Part shown: piece by piece, positions 12,091-26,344 of the stretch | Numbering within the stretch: position 1 is the stretch's first letter | How the letters are laid out: each line of letters starts with the position of its first letter | The notes under the pieces: generated by a model | The model's input: the letters and a program-made list of their open reading frames with translations, nothing else | Database searches by the model: none | Told to the model about the DNA's origin: nothing | Made by a program: the position numbers and the translations under genes | Assembly (NCBI RefSeq): GCF_000002995.4 | Contig: NW_025062479.1 | Location: 21,014,721-21,078,720, forward strand | DNA length: 64,000 bases | DNA from: Brugia malayi | Lineage: Eukaryota; Nematoda; Chromadorea; Rhabditida; Onchocercidae | Direction of reading: 5' to 3'

Positions 12091-13636
12091 TTACTTCAAT
12101 TGGTGTTTATTCAATTAATTTAATTTAAGTGTTAGTATTTTGATGAATTTCCCTTACTGATTTATGTTAATTAATTTGTGTTTAAAAATCAATTAAGTGA
12201 TTAATATTTGATAGTTGATTAATTAATTACACTTGAAACATTTGAAATTAAAAAACTACATTCAAAAAATCGATACTATTAATCTCTAATTAATTTTAAA
12301 TGATTAAAAGTTGAAATAGTTTTTCAATAAAAATAATTTACATCGATGCAAATACATTTATAAATTACAAAGCATAAAAAGTTGTTTATTTAAAATTTTT
12401 GCATATGTGAAATTATTCAATCAAAACTTTAAATATTTAGCCAATATTTTGCACTTAATTAATCCGTAAGTCAATTCTAACAACAAAAAAAAAAAAAAAA
12501 AAAAATTCATATTACAATATGCTATGCTAATATGTTGTCATATTTAATGCGCAAATGTACTGGGCTAATTTTAATCACATTTGAAAATAATTTTATCAAT
12601 AAAATTTTTTTTTTTGAAAAAAAAAATCACGTTTATAGATGGACATCTGTTTTAGGATTGTAACTGTAGCAAATTATGGATCAGAATGATGACATATGTT
12701 TTCTGCATTATATTGCGATGATAAAATTTGATTATTGGCAGATTTATTTAGTTTCCTTTTGTTTGTTTGTTTGTTTGTTTATTTATTTATTTATTTTAAT
12801 TGTTTTTTACCCTTCAATTGCACTTAAATGACAAATTTCATTAGAGAAAGTTTTTTTTTTTTTTAAGGAATAAAATTATTTGATGTGAAAATCTATTGCG
12901 AATATTTATTATTTGTTGCAACAATATTTATAATTTATGTAAAAGCGCAAGGAAATAATGTAAGAAAATGTTTTCTTAAAAGTTTGGATTAATTCTAAAA
13001 TTCTAAATTTTTTTTTTTGTTGTTATTTGAAATGAGATACGTTAATTTATCCACCACTGAAAGAGATATTTGCTTTAACATTGAGAAATATTTGTTCAAA
13101 AGGAAACGAGATAGACTGATTTCTTCAAATCTGAACTATAAGGTATAAATTCGATGAAAGAAAAGTACAAAATCAAGAATGAAAAGAAAATAAAAAAGTT
13201 GCAACACTTTAGAACAAACCAAAAATATCTGTTTGAAAAAAGAAAAGAAGAATTAATTAAATAATGAAAGTATTATTGAATGGATTTTAAAAAATTCATT
13301 AAATCATTAATTTTGTCTTAGTAAAACAGAAATTTAATTGCCAAAAAACCTAAAATATTTGGATTTAAATTAGCTAAAAGTTATTTTTAAATTTATTTCA
13401 AATGTTTTCTCGATCTTTATTGATTTTTTTCTTTTTACAATTGATAATGAAAAATTGCTTTATTAATTTAATCTCATAGTATGAAGAAAGAAAGAAACAA
13501 GACCTTAGGCCATAATTATATGGTACAAACAGATGAGTGAATTTAAAATTAAAAAATTTTTTCATAAACCAAAACATCAGTCATTTTTTCATAAAACAAT
13601 ACACTAAGCAGATGGATGATGCACAATTTTGTTAAT

Positions 13637-14365
13637 TTAAATAGACGATTTAGCGAATGATGATGAGCGATAGGTACAATGATAGGTATATATTTTGTGA
13701 CCTGATTCATTTAACCTCCGTGGTAATATATTTTCTTTACTTTCGATTGCATTCGTTGACGGATTATTGAGAAGTTCCTGGAAAAAAAAAGAAGGAAAGT
13801 TGAGAAAACTTAAAAATTATCAATTTTCATATATTTATTTAGTTATTATTTTGTAAAAAATAAAAATAAAAAAAAAAATAAAATAGAAACAAAAAATATT
13901 TCAAAATTTTGTTACACTTTATCCTTATAGATTTACAGAAATATTCTCTGAAAAAAAAAGAGAAAATAAATGATTAGAAAAGAAGAAGACTTTATTTTAT
14001 AAATTTCGTATTACTTTCTTGCTCACTGTTACATTTATAATTTAATTGCTTATTTTAAAATTTTATATTAAAAAGTTAGAATTATTCCTGAATAATCAAT
14101 CATAAATAATTTCAATAATTTATTAAAAATTTTTCATAAATAAACTAAATATGTTTATAGTAAGCTAAAAAAAAATTACCTGAAGTTCGGTAATGTAATC
14201 AATAACTTTTTGTAGTAATTCAAGTAACGGTGTATGTTCATTAACGAATGGTACCATTCTACGAAGCATTTCGAGGACTTGCTTTCGTTCACGTCGTTTT
14301 TTTGAGCACCTAGCAGATTTTGTAGCTCTCGAACGAACTGTTTGAATTGTTGTTGTTGTTGCCAT
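13637..14365 (-). CDS. Id/Emc-like helix-loop-helix protein (HLH gene 1 of 3)
   Basis: Exons 14365-14180 and 13777-13637 join in phase 0 to 108 residues. The HLH lies at about residues 25-62. Helix 1 includes ERKQVLEMLRRMVPF, then a short loop, and helix 2 is LLELLQKVIDYITELQ. The last segment is nearly the Id-family signature (VIDYI.DLQ). A KKRRERK cluster (residues about 22-28) precedes helix 1, but it sits several residues too close to match the Glu-Arg register of a DNA-reading basic region. I therefore expect a dimerising inhibitor of bHLH factors, though weak DNA contact is not excluded. The 46-residue tail has no known motif. The intron falls directly after helix 2, as in the two related genes. 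The minus-strand start is the only ATG before the HLH in this frame. Confidence 0.82.
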
Positions 14366-16654
14366 TATTTATTTGATAAATTGTTTATTGAAATCAATAT
14401 ACCGATGCTACTAATGTAAGAGTTGTTATCGAGATTGTGACATTTGTAACCTTTTCTATAATAATAATAGTGCTTCATTTCTATTAATGGATTTTCTAAT
14501 AATAAAAAGATTTAAATTGAAATTTCAAATTTAGACAAAATTTTATGTGCAGTTTAAACAATTGTCAACTTTCACACTTGAAACATACCGTAATTCAAAA
14601 AAAGTTTTATAGATGATAGCAGCGCAAGAATTTTCTTTGCCCAAAAATATTGGCTAATTTAAAGTGACCAAAATAATTGCTTGATAATCAAAAATGTATT
14701 ATCTCTTTCAGCTGAAACATTCTCTCATAAATAAAAGGAAAAAAGAATTTATTTCATTGTGTAATATAATATAACAATGATCGATTTGAAGGCCAAAATG
14801 CAATGATTCAAATGCTACAAAGAATTAACTTTATTATTTTGGTTATTTTCTGAGGCATCAAGCTTGTAGAATTACCCAGTTTATTGGACAAGAATCCATA
14901 AGGTCAAATATTTCTTATTTTGCTCATTTTTATTTAAGTAACTGATGTATTTAATTTTTAGTATCAATTGAATTAAAGTTTCCCTTTCAATTTATATAAT
15001 TATAAATTGCTTAATGAAATCTAATTAGTAATTGGATCAACCAGACTTGCTAAAGTAAAACTGTACTTTTACACTAAATTAAATAAATAGATAAGAATTA
15101 AATTTAAAAATGAGCTTAAGAAAGTTGGTATTCAAAAGCATAATATGAATTGTATAGATGATTCTGTCCAGTTAGCTTCTTAACCTTTGCGCTTTTGTCA
15201 TTTAATACATCTCAAAGATAAATAAGAAACGTTTCAATTGTTGGATAAATGAAGTTAAATACCATTTTAATCTGAAAATCTTAGATTTTTTTAGATTAGC
15301 TAACTTATGATATTTCAATTATACAAACAATTTCGCTACTTTATTGATAATTCTTGATAGAAATGATAAGTGTTAAAAGATGAAATCAAACTTATTTTTT
15401 ATCAATGATAGATGAATGCCTGATAATTTCTTTCTTTTTCTTTTTTTTTTGTAAAAATAGCAAATCTTAATTTTCATGCTAGATTTATAAAGTTTTTTAA
15501 TTGTACAAAAGCAGAAATGATACTTTAAGGATAAGGATAAAAGATATAAGGCTTAAGGGACAAACTAGAAAAGAGATTTGATGACAGCTGTTTTACCCTC
15601 AGCTGTTCCACTTTCGTCCTAGAAATTGCTCGATGGAAAAAAAGAAAAAAAAAAACCTAGTTAAAATCTGTATCTGTATCACAGATGTGTGCCTTATTTA
15701 TCAAAAAGACAGAAGGAATAATCCGTCCTATAAGAATTCTAATAATATTTTACGATGTGCGCAATCTGCATAACAGATGCAACTTTAACAAAAATATTAT
15801 TATTACTATTATTATCACTATCATTATTATCATTATTACTACTTATCATCGTAATCATCACAATATATCAGTGAAATAGTTTTACATGGATATTTCTTTA
15901 AAAAATTTGATAATATTGTATGAAATAAATGAATTTTTAATAGATGCAAAATCATATATTAATTTAATGTATTAGTTTTATAAAAGTTTCATCCAACTAT
16001 TATAATATCATTATGAAATAAATGGATTTTTATGTTTCATCTTTTTCAGATTTATTATTTCCCATATTTTGCATATAAATTAAATACTTAAAAAAGAAAC
16101 TGGCATAAAAATTATAAAGAAGAAAATTAATTAAAATTATAGAGAATGAATTTTAATTTAATTTAATCTTAATCATATAATCAAATCTTGGATTAAATAT
16201 CCATCTTTTATGATCTGAACTTTCTATTTTTTTCATGAAATATCTATTTGTTAGTCGTTTTTGAATTTTATTTAAATAAAAAGAAAGGCTAAAAAAAGAT
16301 CAAAGCAAAAATAAAAAATAACTTTTTTTTTAGATTAAAATTTGGAATATTTTTAAATATCCATCAAAAAAAAGAAGCAAAAACAAAAAATCATATTTGA
16401 ATTTAAATAAGGCGCAAAATATTGATTTCTATAAATTTCATAAGTGTATATTTACCATTTTTTTCTCATTCTTTTTTGTCATTAATATTGTAAATATATA
16501 ATAAAATTACACAAATAAAAAATTAACGAAAGTAAAATTATTTATCACAAAAAGGAAAAATTTAACAAAAAACATTTATTTGAAAACATCTGTAAATGGT
16601 CAAAACTTTAAATTATTATCAGATATTTCCTTAAAATTTTCAATAACACAGATA

Positions 16655-16855
16655 AAGACACGTACGTACACGTGTACACACATTTGTGCGTACACGTACA
16701 CATACATGCACAGGTACATACTCATATACATGCACATCTGTTTCAAAATAATTTAAATTAAAATAGAAACATGTTTGTGTACCCGTTGCTGATATACTCA
16801 TATACCCACATACACATACATACATATAAATACACACATACACATACATTTGAAA
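16655..16855. repeat. Degenerate alternating purine-pyrimidine (CA/TA/CG) tract
   Basis: Two blocks of ACACGTACGTACACGTGTAC-like sequence flank a short non-repeat stretch. Near-perfect purine-pyrimidine alternation including CG steps could favour Z-DNA. The open frame of Val/Tyr/Cys codons across it is an artefact of the repeat. Confidence 0.65.
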
Positions 16856-18764
16856 TAACTATGATTGAATTTGCCACAGCTGTCCCTATAAAGTTACTGT
16901 TGATTTATCATTAAAGCAGCTGATGAACTTTTTTTTTTTTTTTTTTTAAATATATTGTTTGAGTAACAAATTTCCAAGATGAATAATTAAATAAAAATTA
17001 AGATAAAGAAAAGATCAATGAATTTACTGTACTCAAAAGAAAAAAAGGAAATTTTTCTGAAAATATTTGTCCCGTTTTTTCTTTTTTTTTTTTTGCTTTT
17101 TCATTTAAAAAAGGAATAAATAAATAAACAGTTAATGTATTGAGATTAATTTTTTGTAATTATTAAGATAATGCTTCTTTGATCTTTTCTTCTTAATTTA
17201 TATTTATTGTTAAAAATTTACCCTCAATGCAAGTGTTTAAACAAAAGAAAGAAAAAAATGTGATTTAATGATTACTATCGTGTAGCATTTTGATGTTCTT
17301 GGATTTATTTATAAGAACTGTTGGCGCAATAGTTCAGTATGTGCAAATGTCTCAGTAGGGTGTCATATGTATGTAACAAGTTGGAAATTGGATCCTTAAA
17401 CAAGCAACGTACTATATTATTAGCAACAATTAAATGGATGGATAAGGTGTGAAGAAGGTTGGATATTTTGTAGTTTGATATGTATCTATGAACGCATAAC
17501 CTCATAATTTTGCACAATAGCTGAAATGCTTCAATTAAGTGCTAAGTGCATGCTGCATGCAATTACATTTGAATTGTTACTGAATTAAGAATGACTTTAA
17601 AGTAATAATAATTAAAGTAAAACAGAATGCTTAAATTTAAAAAATTTTTCACATTTCACAACTGATAAATTGTAGTAGCAAATGCTAATTTAAAACTAAC
17701 AGTGAAATAATAATAATGCAAAAAATAATTTGAAAATTAGGTCAAATGCAGCATTATTGAATTTTTGAAAATTACAAAACAAAAATATAAACTATTTGCT
17801 TAATTTATGATATGCAAATGTTCCTTTTTCATTTTGAAATGATTAAATGCTTTTCAAAAAAGGAAAAAAAAACCTTCCAGAAAAGAAAGAAGAATACAAT
17901 ATGTCTATAAAATTTTGAAATCTTATGCACAAATGATGATCTAATGATAATGAAAGCAACTGTTGAGGAAGCTAAAAACTAAAACGCTCACCACTGTTCA
18001 ACAAATGTTTCACCAGACGTTACCCATACTCGCAGGTGTTACGGAAATAGCGCGTAAATGAGGATGAACTGATCTATAGATGAGAAAAAGCAAAACTTAT
18101 GAGACATAAAATATCAGGTCAACCAACTATCATTTTCACATCTTTATTCTTCACTTTCTTTTCTTTTTCATCATTTACACTTATTTCAATATTACGATCA
18201 CATGAGCAAATCAAGAATTGTTGCTTGCAGAAATTTTCAAAATGAAAAATGAAATGAAAATTATTTTCATAGGCATTATTTAAACTGTTTCTCTTTGAAA
18301 GAAAAAAAAAAAAAAGAGAGAAAGGAGAGAAAGATATTAAGGTAAAGCAATAGATAATAGTTCAAGAATGCTTGATTCATTTTAAAATAAATCATTGCGG
18401 TTATTCAAAAAAAAAAAGTAGTATTCGAAATAGATTACAGCAATATTTCTGCAAAATTACAAATAAAAGAATATGAATTTTAAAAAATCAAAAAAAAGAA
18501 AAAAATTCGGCCATTTAAACGATTCTATTATTGTCCTTTTTTTTTTTGAAAATATTTCTCTTAATTATTTTATTTATTATTTATTTATCTATTTATAATT
18601 AATTTATTCAACTTTTTTTTTAATTCAAATTCTTTACTTATATGTTTATTTATCTAATAATATAAATCTATTATTACCTGTCATGCTGGACGGATATCTA
18701 ATCTGCAAAAATAAATCCATCAGATAAAAACTTCACTAATTTATGAAAGTTAATTATATTTCAA

Positions 18765-18806
18765 GATGCATGCATGTGCATGCATGGATGATGTAATGCA
18801 TGCATT
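18765..18806. repeat. GCATGC/TGCATGCA palindrome cluster
   Basis: TGCATGCA or its core appears three times in about 40 bases (GATGCATGCATGTGCATGCA then TAATGCATGCATT). Similar pairs lie at 17546-17562 and near 45395-45440. Confidence 0.5.
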
Positions 18807-21800
18807 GGATAAATGAAGCGGCAATGAGTTAAACTTACCTATACATTACAATTGCCGCCAATTTTGCAGCAAGTCAAACGATAATTCACATTCATTGACC
18901 TCCAACTAATTGCTGTTACGTCATCAGAAATGGGAATCTATCAAACGATTAATCCAACTTTGATTTTTATACTTTAATATTTTACTATTATAGTCGTAAG
19001 AGACTTTATTATTATATAGGATTGTTATGGTTTTTAATCAAAACTTAAAATTGAAATTTAGTAATGAAATTTTGATTATATCGATAATTGAATACTTATT
19101 TGTTCACAAAATTACACAGACAGTCTAATAATTGACAAGTTTTAAATCAAACTGTAATAACTTTAATCATTACAGTACCACTATAAGTAAAGTTTATAAT
19201 ACAGTCAAATTTAATTAGATAGTTCGTTTAATTTTGATTTTTTACAAAATTTTGCAATTTCCATACAATAATTTACTCCAATAAATACAGTCAAAGAAAA
19301 AAAAATTTTAAAATTTAAAATTAAAAATTAAAAGAAAAGAATTGAATGACCATTCAAAATGTAAAAAATTTCATCTAAATTAAATTTAGAAGCAAAAAAT
19401 ATTGTCAACATGAAGAGTAAATAGATGAGATAATATGACAGCAAAGAAGTAAAAGAGAACACTGATCAAATGGAAGGAGTAGTAATCGTAATGGTAAAAT
19501 ATCAAGTGATCAGCAATTAACCGGTCATTAAGCTCCTCTACCTTGTCAATCATATCGGTGTTCTTTTATTTTTCAATGCAAATATCTCAAATGCATGATA
19601 TTTTTCAAGTTTAAAAAAAAATTTTATTTATTGTATGCATAAATATTTCAATTATTGCAAAAGGATAAAAATTTTAACCTTATTCTATTTTAAAATATAA
19701 ATTAAATATATTAATAAATATTATATAATGAAATTATTATTTTATATTTTAAGTACCATAAAAAAATTAATACAAACCTTGAAATAGTTAATCCACTTAA
19801 TTTTTTGTTTTCTTATCAATGATATTGTTGTAGTAGCTGTGAAAGGAGATTTTTGTTAATGGGTTAAATTGTTGAAATTAAATTAGATTTTAAAAAAAGT
19901 ATATAAATTGAATTTGTTGGCAAATTTGTTGAGTATTCGCTCAATCTATTTTAATACTTATTTAATTAATTCCTTTTGACAAATCAAACGTTTCCATTTG
20001 CTTGCAAATAACTAAATATATATTATTTTTGTATTAATGAAAAAATATGCATTAATTATTTATCAGTTTAGATTAATATTTTCTGAAAACGATAGCAAAT
20101 GATGGAAATTTGTCACATTTTATTACTTTCTACAATTTTATTTTTTTCTATAATTTGTAATTTACAATAGAAAATTTCAAGTATAGAAAATGCGAAAGAA
20201 AAATCAAACTGATAGGAAAAAAAATTTTTTACTGAAATTATCTTAACTACTAATAAAATTTCTTATTTATGATTATCATCCTAGCATTTGTTTTAAACAA
20301 AAATTCTCAAACAATATTGTGACTGTTAAAAAAAATTAACTACTAAATTTGTCAATAATATGTTCCCAATAACATTTATAGGATGATAATATCAGAGATT
20401 AAAATTATTAATTATATCTTATAATTGAATTCGAAAAAAAAAAACAGTGATATGTTTATCTCAAAAAATGTTTAAACTAAGCCATAATTTTTAAAACAAG
20501 TAGTCATATCTGATGTCAGTGATAACAATGTATTGTTTGATGATATCTGTGATGAACTTTATAATGATAATTCAGGTAAAGCTATAACTAAGCAATTTTC
20601 TTTCAAAATTATAGCATGAATTTCTTCATAAATTAGATTAAAGACCTGTACATTGATAAAAAAATCAGTCCGTGAAGTGATTAGTGGATATTAAGTCAAA
20701 ACGTGATTTTACGTGTTATCCGTCACTTTAGCATTTATTTTCTTAGAAATATTAACGTAATTTGTAGCTTCAAATTGCTTTTTCCACTTTTTTTCTTTTT
20801 TGAACGCTTCTTACAGTATTAAAGTATTCTTCTTAACATTCGCTGCAAATCTTATCAGTTATTATTATCACTTCAACAACAATGTTTTGCATCGTCTTTT
20901 TTTGGTTTTTACAATCATTATTATCAGCTGCAAAATGACACTTCGTATTAATTCAAGTTAATCAGCTACTTAAAAGTTTTAACTATTTTGAATGTTTTCA
21001 CTTCTTAGGATTACTACTACTTTATCAGTAAGATATCATTATTATTAATAGTTGAATCATTCAACAACAACAACAACTAAATAGCTAAAAATTTTAAATG
21101 ATAATCGAATGTCGAAATTTTTAAAGAAAAATATGACTGAAAGCTTAAGCTAAATGAAGTGACGAAGTTGAAGTATGTTAACAATGAAAGTGTGACAGAT
21201 GTTTTCATTTGTCGTATATATTTATATCAGCTGTCATCTAACAGGTGATCTACCGGCATTTTAGACAAAATGGAAAAATGCATGATAAAGCGCTGTTTAA
21301 TTATCGCTATCTATGACAGTAATTTTATATAGAAATTAAAAAAAAAGAAACAAACAAACAAATGAAGAAAAAAAAAAGTGAAATGAAATTTCATTTTCTT
21401 TTAAGAATTCTAAAAAAATTTTCAAATAAAATTTTAAATGATTAAGAGAAATTCATTGAGTGTGCTTCTAAGAAAAGCTAAAAATATACGTAAATTATAG
21501 TCAATCTGTGAGGTGCAAATATTCACAAATGTAAAAGATGTAAACTGTTATTGTTCCATACACATCTTTGTTATTTACTTTCGAATGAAAACGTTTGCTT
21601 AATTTTTAAATGCAAAAAAGAAGTGCTATAGAAATTATAGACGGAAAGATTTTAAAAGATTGTTAAAAAAAAAAAAAAAAAAAACTGTGGGAGAAATTGA
21701 AATTTTTCTGATGAAAACAAAGAGATTGTTTGAAAAGTCAATCTGTGATCAATTACAATGACTTCAAATAATTTTTGTTTACAAAATGGAAAAAAAAGCA

Positions 21801-22597
21801 AATGTCATTGCAAGATAAGCTGATAAGATAGCAAAACAATATTGGAAGTGATTAATTAAATAGTATGATTAAATCAATTTTGATAAATTTTATTTTATTT
21901 TCATTACTTTTCAATTTTAAACTTAGTTCGATATTTTAATCATGCAGAATTAATGATATAAAATTCTCAAAATATTGATTTCATGTATATTGAAATATCG
22001 ATGAACCAACAATTAAATGTAATTGTTATTGAAGAATCAAAAATGACGAAAAGTTAAAGTTATTAGTTAAAAATTGATGTTCCCTTTCATATTTTCATTT
22101 CTAATGATTAGCAAATGTTTAATCGAATTTTTTTATTCAAATTCATACATTTATTATTTTAATTTTAGAGAAAATCTTGCAAAAAGTAGTAGCTCATTCA
22201 TTAGTTGTACTTATTATTATTTTATAGACACATCCCATAAGCATTCAAATTAATTATTTTATTTTCTTGTTTCTCTTTCAATGCCTTACCTTTGATGTTT
22301 TACTTCCAGTTTTAGCATAAGGTAATACTAGTAAGAACTGAAATGCGGAAATATATGACTGATTTAATAGCCAAAGCTTGATGTAAGTATACGATAACAT
22401 TGTAAACTTACTTACTTACTTAATTCAACCAAGCGATTGTAAAATACAGTAAAGACTACATAATTCTTTATTATAATACCGAAACTTTAAGTTAATATAA
22501 CTGAAACATGAGTAAAATAAAATAAAGAGAAAACACTGCGAAAATTTTAATTTTAAATTAATCTAATCCTTACTTATTTTACCAAGATCAGGTAATA

Positions 22598-23216
22598 TTT
22601 ATCAGAAATGATTGCTAATTATAGATTAAAATTATTTTAAATTAGTTAAATAAATATTCCAGGAATGTAATATAAGTTAGAAAGAACTTTCCCATAGCAT
22701 ATATTACTGTTAAATTGGGAAGCTATTAGCAAAGATTGTTTAGCAACGAAAAGAAAGTTAGCAAGATTGCCTAATAGTCAAAAGTTTTGTTAGCCCATTG
22801 CTAAAATGAAACAAATTTAAATTAACAGTGATATTTATTAATTTATTACCTTAACAATTCATCTAGTTCTATTTACATATTTTCTCTCTCATTAATTTAA
22901 TATTTTAAATTATTGAAAACAAAATATGAAATGAATTCTTCGTCTCATAAAACTGTACTCTGCGATCAAAGCTATCAATCAGAAAGCAACAGTTAACGTT
23001 AATTTCTGAGACAAATTGGTATATTATGAAGGTATGAATATTTCGCTCTATCTTTCAACAACATATCATGTGATATGATATTGATAGACTGATAAGGTAC
23101 AAATACATCTTTGGAATTTATCAGAAATAACTGTTAATTACAGATCTAATTTCTTTTTTTTTAAATTAATCAATGTAAGCTAGAATAGCATATATCATTG
23201 CTAAATTATGAAGAAT
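22598..23216 (+). repeat. Diverged direct repeat pair of roughly 100-130 bp
   Basis: 22598-22730 and 23117-23216 share the same ordered blocks: TTTATCAGAAAT, TAATTA.AGAT.TAA, ATGTAA..TAGAA and CATATAT.A.TG.TAAATT. One copy has extra sequence in the middle. This may be a decayed interspersed element; no terminal repeats or transposase were seen. Confidence 0.45.
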
Positions 23217-25340
23217 AATTGAGAAGGGAAAATTAAGACTATTGAAAAGTTTTGTTTTGAAAGGAAATTACAATGAAATTTCTTTTTTTGATAGCAATAT
23301 TAGACTGCATCAAAATTATTTATTCATCTTTCAATGACTTCTTCATCCAACAGAAATAAGAGAAATGTTAAGAAATACTTCAAATAATGTATAACTCAAA
23401 AGTTAGATATTCTCTGTCAAATAACATTTGGAAAATGATGGATTAAAAGAATGAAAACATCTGCTTAAATTAATGATAATTGGTAAACAATGATTGAAGA
23501 AGCGGCAAAGGGTAACAGTGCAGTTCCCTTGGGGCGCAAACATCGAGGTTACATCATCCAGAATACATGAGCCGGTATGCTACGTTTGTTATTACTGTTA
23601 TTATTATTGTTATTGTCGGCTTATCCTTTTTTTTTCTTTTTTCAATTCAACTTAAAAGATACATACCGCCCGGAACAAAGGGTCACTCTTTGTGATGTTC
23701 AGGAAGCTTATTGGCATGCTTCTACAAGGATTTCAGTATAGTGCGCCAAAAAAAAAAAATTTTTTTTTTTTTCTTCTTGCACCTGGCTTATTAGCTCTTC
23801 GTTGCATGACATTTAAGCATTTTTAATTTTTTAAAACTAAAGAAAATTGTGTTAAACTATTTCATATTTGTTTGAGTGAAAATTTATTTTCTCAATGATA
23901 GAATGAATGGTCTACAATTCTGGTTTACTAGTTATTCGGGAAATTATCATTTACTATAGAACGTATGAGCTTGTAATTGTCTGATTAGTAACAGTAATAA
24001 TTAAGCTAATTTAAGTAATTATTAGCTACAAATTTATATGTTTAGCTATTACATGCAAACATGAAATGAACTTTAATTACATTATAACAATTAATTAAAA
24101 CTCTGCAAGCATAAAATTTTAACTATGTTATAAAAGTAAAAAAATAGTACCTAGCAATAATACCTCTACTTTTTTTCTTCTTACATGCTTTGAATACTCA
24201 AATATAATCTTTTTTAATAAAAGAAATTCGTTAATTCTTCATTAAAAGGCTGTCCGGAATAGGCGTAATCAATATGGAATTATTGTTGTACGGAAATGAA
24301 ATACTTAAAGTGTTTAGCCTGATAATGATCAAACATAAAATACATAGAAGTGATTTTGAATGAACAGCAGGGGGTTTTCTTCATTCTTTCATTTTTATTC
24401 CATGAAATACAATCACTGAAGTAAGTAGATCCTGAAGTAGTTTCACCTACAACAGGTGTTAAAAAAAGGAGAGACTAACTTCTCAGGTGACATGTCTAAG
24501 CCTCATCTTTCATCTTAATGATACTGCTGTCATAGTTATTGTTCTTGTTGTTATTGTTGTTGCTGTTATTGTTATTATTGTTGTTACTTACAATATGACC
24601 ATTCTGATAATTTTTTTTAACACTTTCATAAATTTTGCAAAAAAAAAAAAAACCTCAAAAACTTTTTAATAAACATACAAATATGCATCAAGTGAATATT
24701 TTCCTGAAAATTAATCGTAAAAAAAAATTTGTTGTTAATTTTATCGTAAGCAGAAATGTTTATTAATCATTTATTACTTACATTTATTACAGAACATATT
24801 TGCTGCTACGTAATATTACGGACTTGCGGTTTTATTATTATTTCATTTTTTTCGGGAAATTAAAATGATATATTTAAAAAATTCCGAGAAATACTTAATT
24901 TTCAATAATAAATTAATAAGATTAAAGATATTTGATTAACAGAAGTAATCAACAGAACATTTATAATTTAAATTATTTTTTTGCTTCTGTATCAGGTATC
25001 AGGTTAAAGGTTAACGATAATATATATATTGTCGAAAACAAGTCTTACGGATTATTTTCTTCATTCCATCCATATGTTTCATATATTATTGCATTACTGA
25101 TATATGTAACTAACTGTTCATTTCATATATTTCAAAAACAAGAATATAATACGAGATTATTTATTAATTTTTATTATTAACAATAATTCAGGGATTTTCA
25201 ACAGAAGTTCTGATAACTTTATCGGATTAAGTGAAGGAAAAACAAGAATATGATATCACTAATTTTTACTATCAACAAGTTGACCAATCCATTGTCCTTC
25301 TTTTTGTTTTTTCTCTTTAAAATAATAGCAACTCGGGAAA

Positions 25341-25366
25341 TCTCTCTCTCTCTCTCTCTCTCTCTC
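25341..25366 (+). repeat. (TC)n microsatellite, 13 units
   Basis: An uninterrupted TC run that accounts for an Arg/Glu-rich frame on the opposite strand. Confidence 0.9.
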
Positions 25367-26344
25367 TTTAATCACTTCACTTAGCAATAGATCCGGAAAA
25401 AAAAATGAAAAACAGATGGAATGTATTGTATTATGGAGGATACGTGTTTCGACAGTTGGGCACAACCAACCATTTGCAAAAGTATATTATTGTAACAGCT
25501 GTGTTGTTTGTGCACCGTTATGCGATAATGTCGCATTGGGAGCCAAGAGATGATGAAGAAGAAGAAGAGAATAACATCTGTCCACGTCAAAAAATGTTTC
25601 ACTACCCATTTAATCCTAACATACCGACAAAAAAGAAAAAAAAAAAAAAAAAGAAAATTTCCTTTACCCAGTTGTCCTCTTTTTTGGAATATAGCAGCTG
25701 TTAAGCGTGCTAATCCGGAATAAACTATATTTAGTATTTCAATAACAACGAATAAGAAATGATGATATCCGATAATAAAGGTATAACTCTTGAAAGAAAT
25801 CAGAAATTTGAAATCCGGAAGATGAAAACTTGATATTATTACTAAACATTGCAGTGCAGTATGAGAGGAATAATAGATAAATAGATCAAAGATATTTTGT
25901 AATTGTATATTTTTTTGATCACAATTAAAAAATTTTTAATTTGAACTTTTAACAATAAAACTTACGGAGTTAAAATGACAGGGAAAGAAAATCTTTACTG
26001 TAATTAATGATTACAATTATAAACTTTTCATTCATAGAGTAAGCATAGTTTATGATAAATTTCAAAAAAAAAAAAATCAAAAAACTTTCCTGACAATAAA
26101 ATATTATACGTAATATTTGAGAGGAAGAAGAATAAGTGGCTACAATAGGTCACTACTGGTCATCGGTTATTATGCATGTTCACAATGTGACATTTCATTT
26201 TATAAACGACATTTCTCACGTCCTATTTTATTTATTTATTTTTGCTTTAAATAAATATAACATGAAAGGAAACTAGTTCCGTTGTTTAGTGTGATACTTT
26301 GTTTGGATGGAATAGGTAGGTGTCACATAATTGTCTCTATAATA

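Larger units (their letters stand above)
7745..13636. other. Gene-poor intergenic region
   Basis: No convincing exon is visible. It holds two imperfect 30-bp copies (8119-8148 and 8225-8255), a homopurine tract (10684-10746), a palindromic E-box (10774-10787), a three-copy imperfect repeat (12005-12090) and many A or T runs. The 5' part includes the 3' UTR of the Ly-6-like gene. Confidence 0.6.

Noticed and set aside
16640..16849. Tyr/Val/Cys-rich frame on the minus strand
   Set aside because: Produced by the CA/TA/CG repeat tract.
22598..23216. Intact transposon
   Set aside because: No terminal inverted repeats, target duplication or transposase frame around the diverged repeat pair.
25405..25704. 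99-residue open frame with DDEEEEEN and poly-Lys
   Set aside because: Ends in A-tract-encoded Lys runs, has no domain, splice or trans-splice signal, and the overlapping opposite strand is equally open.
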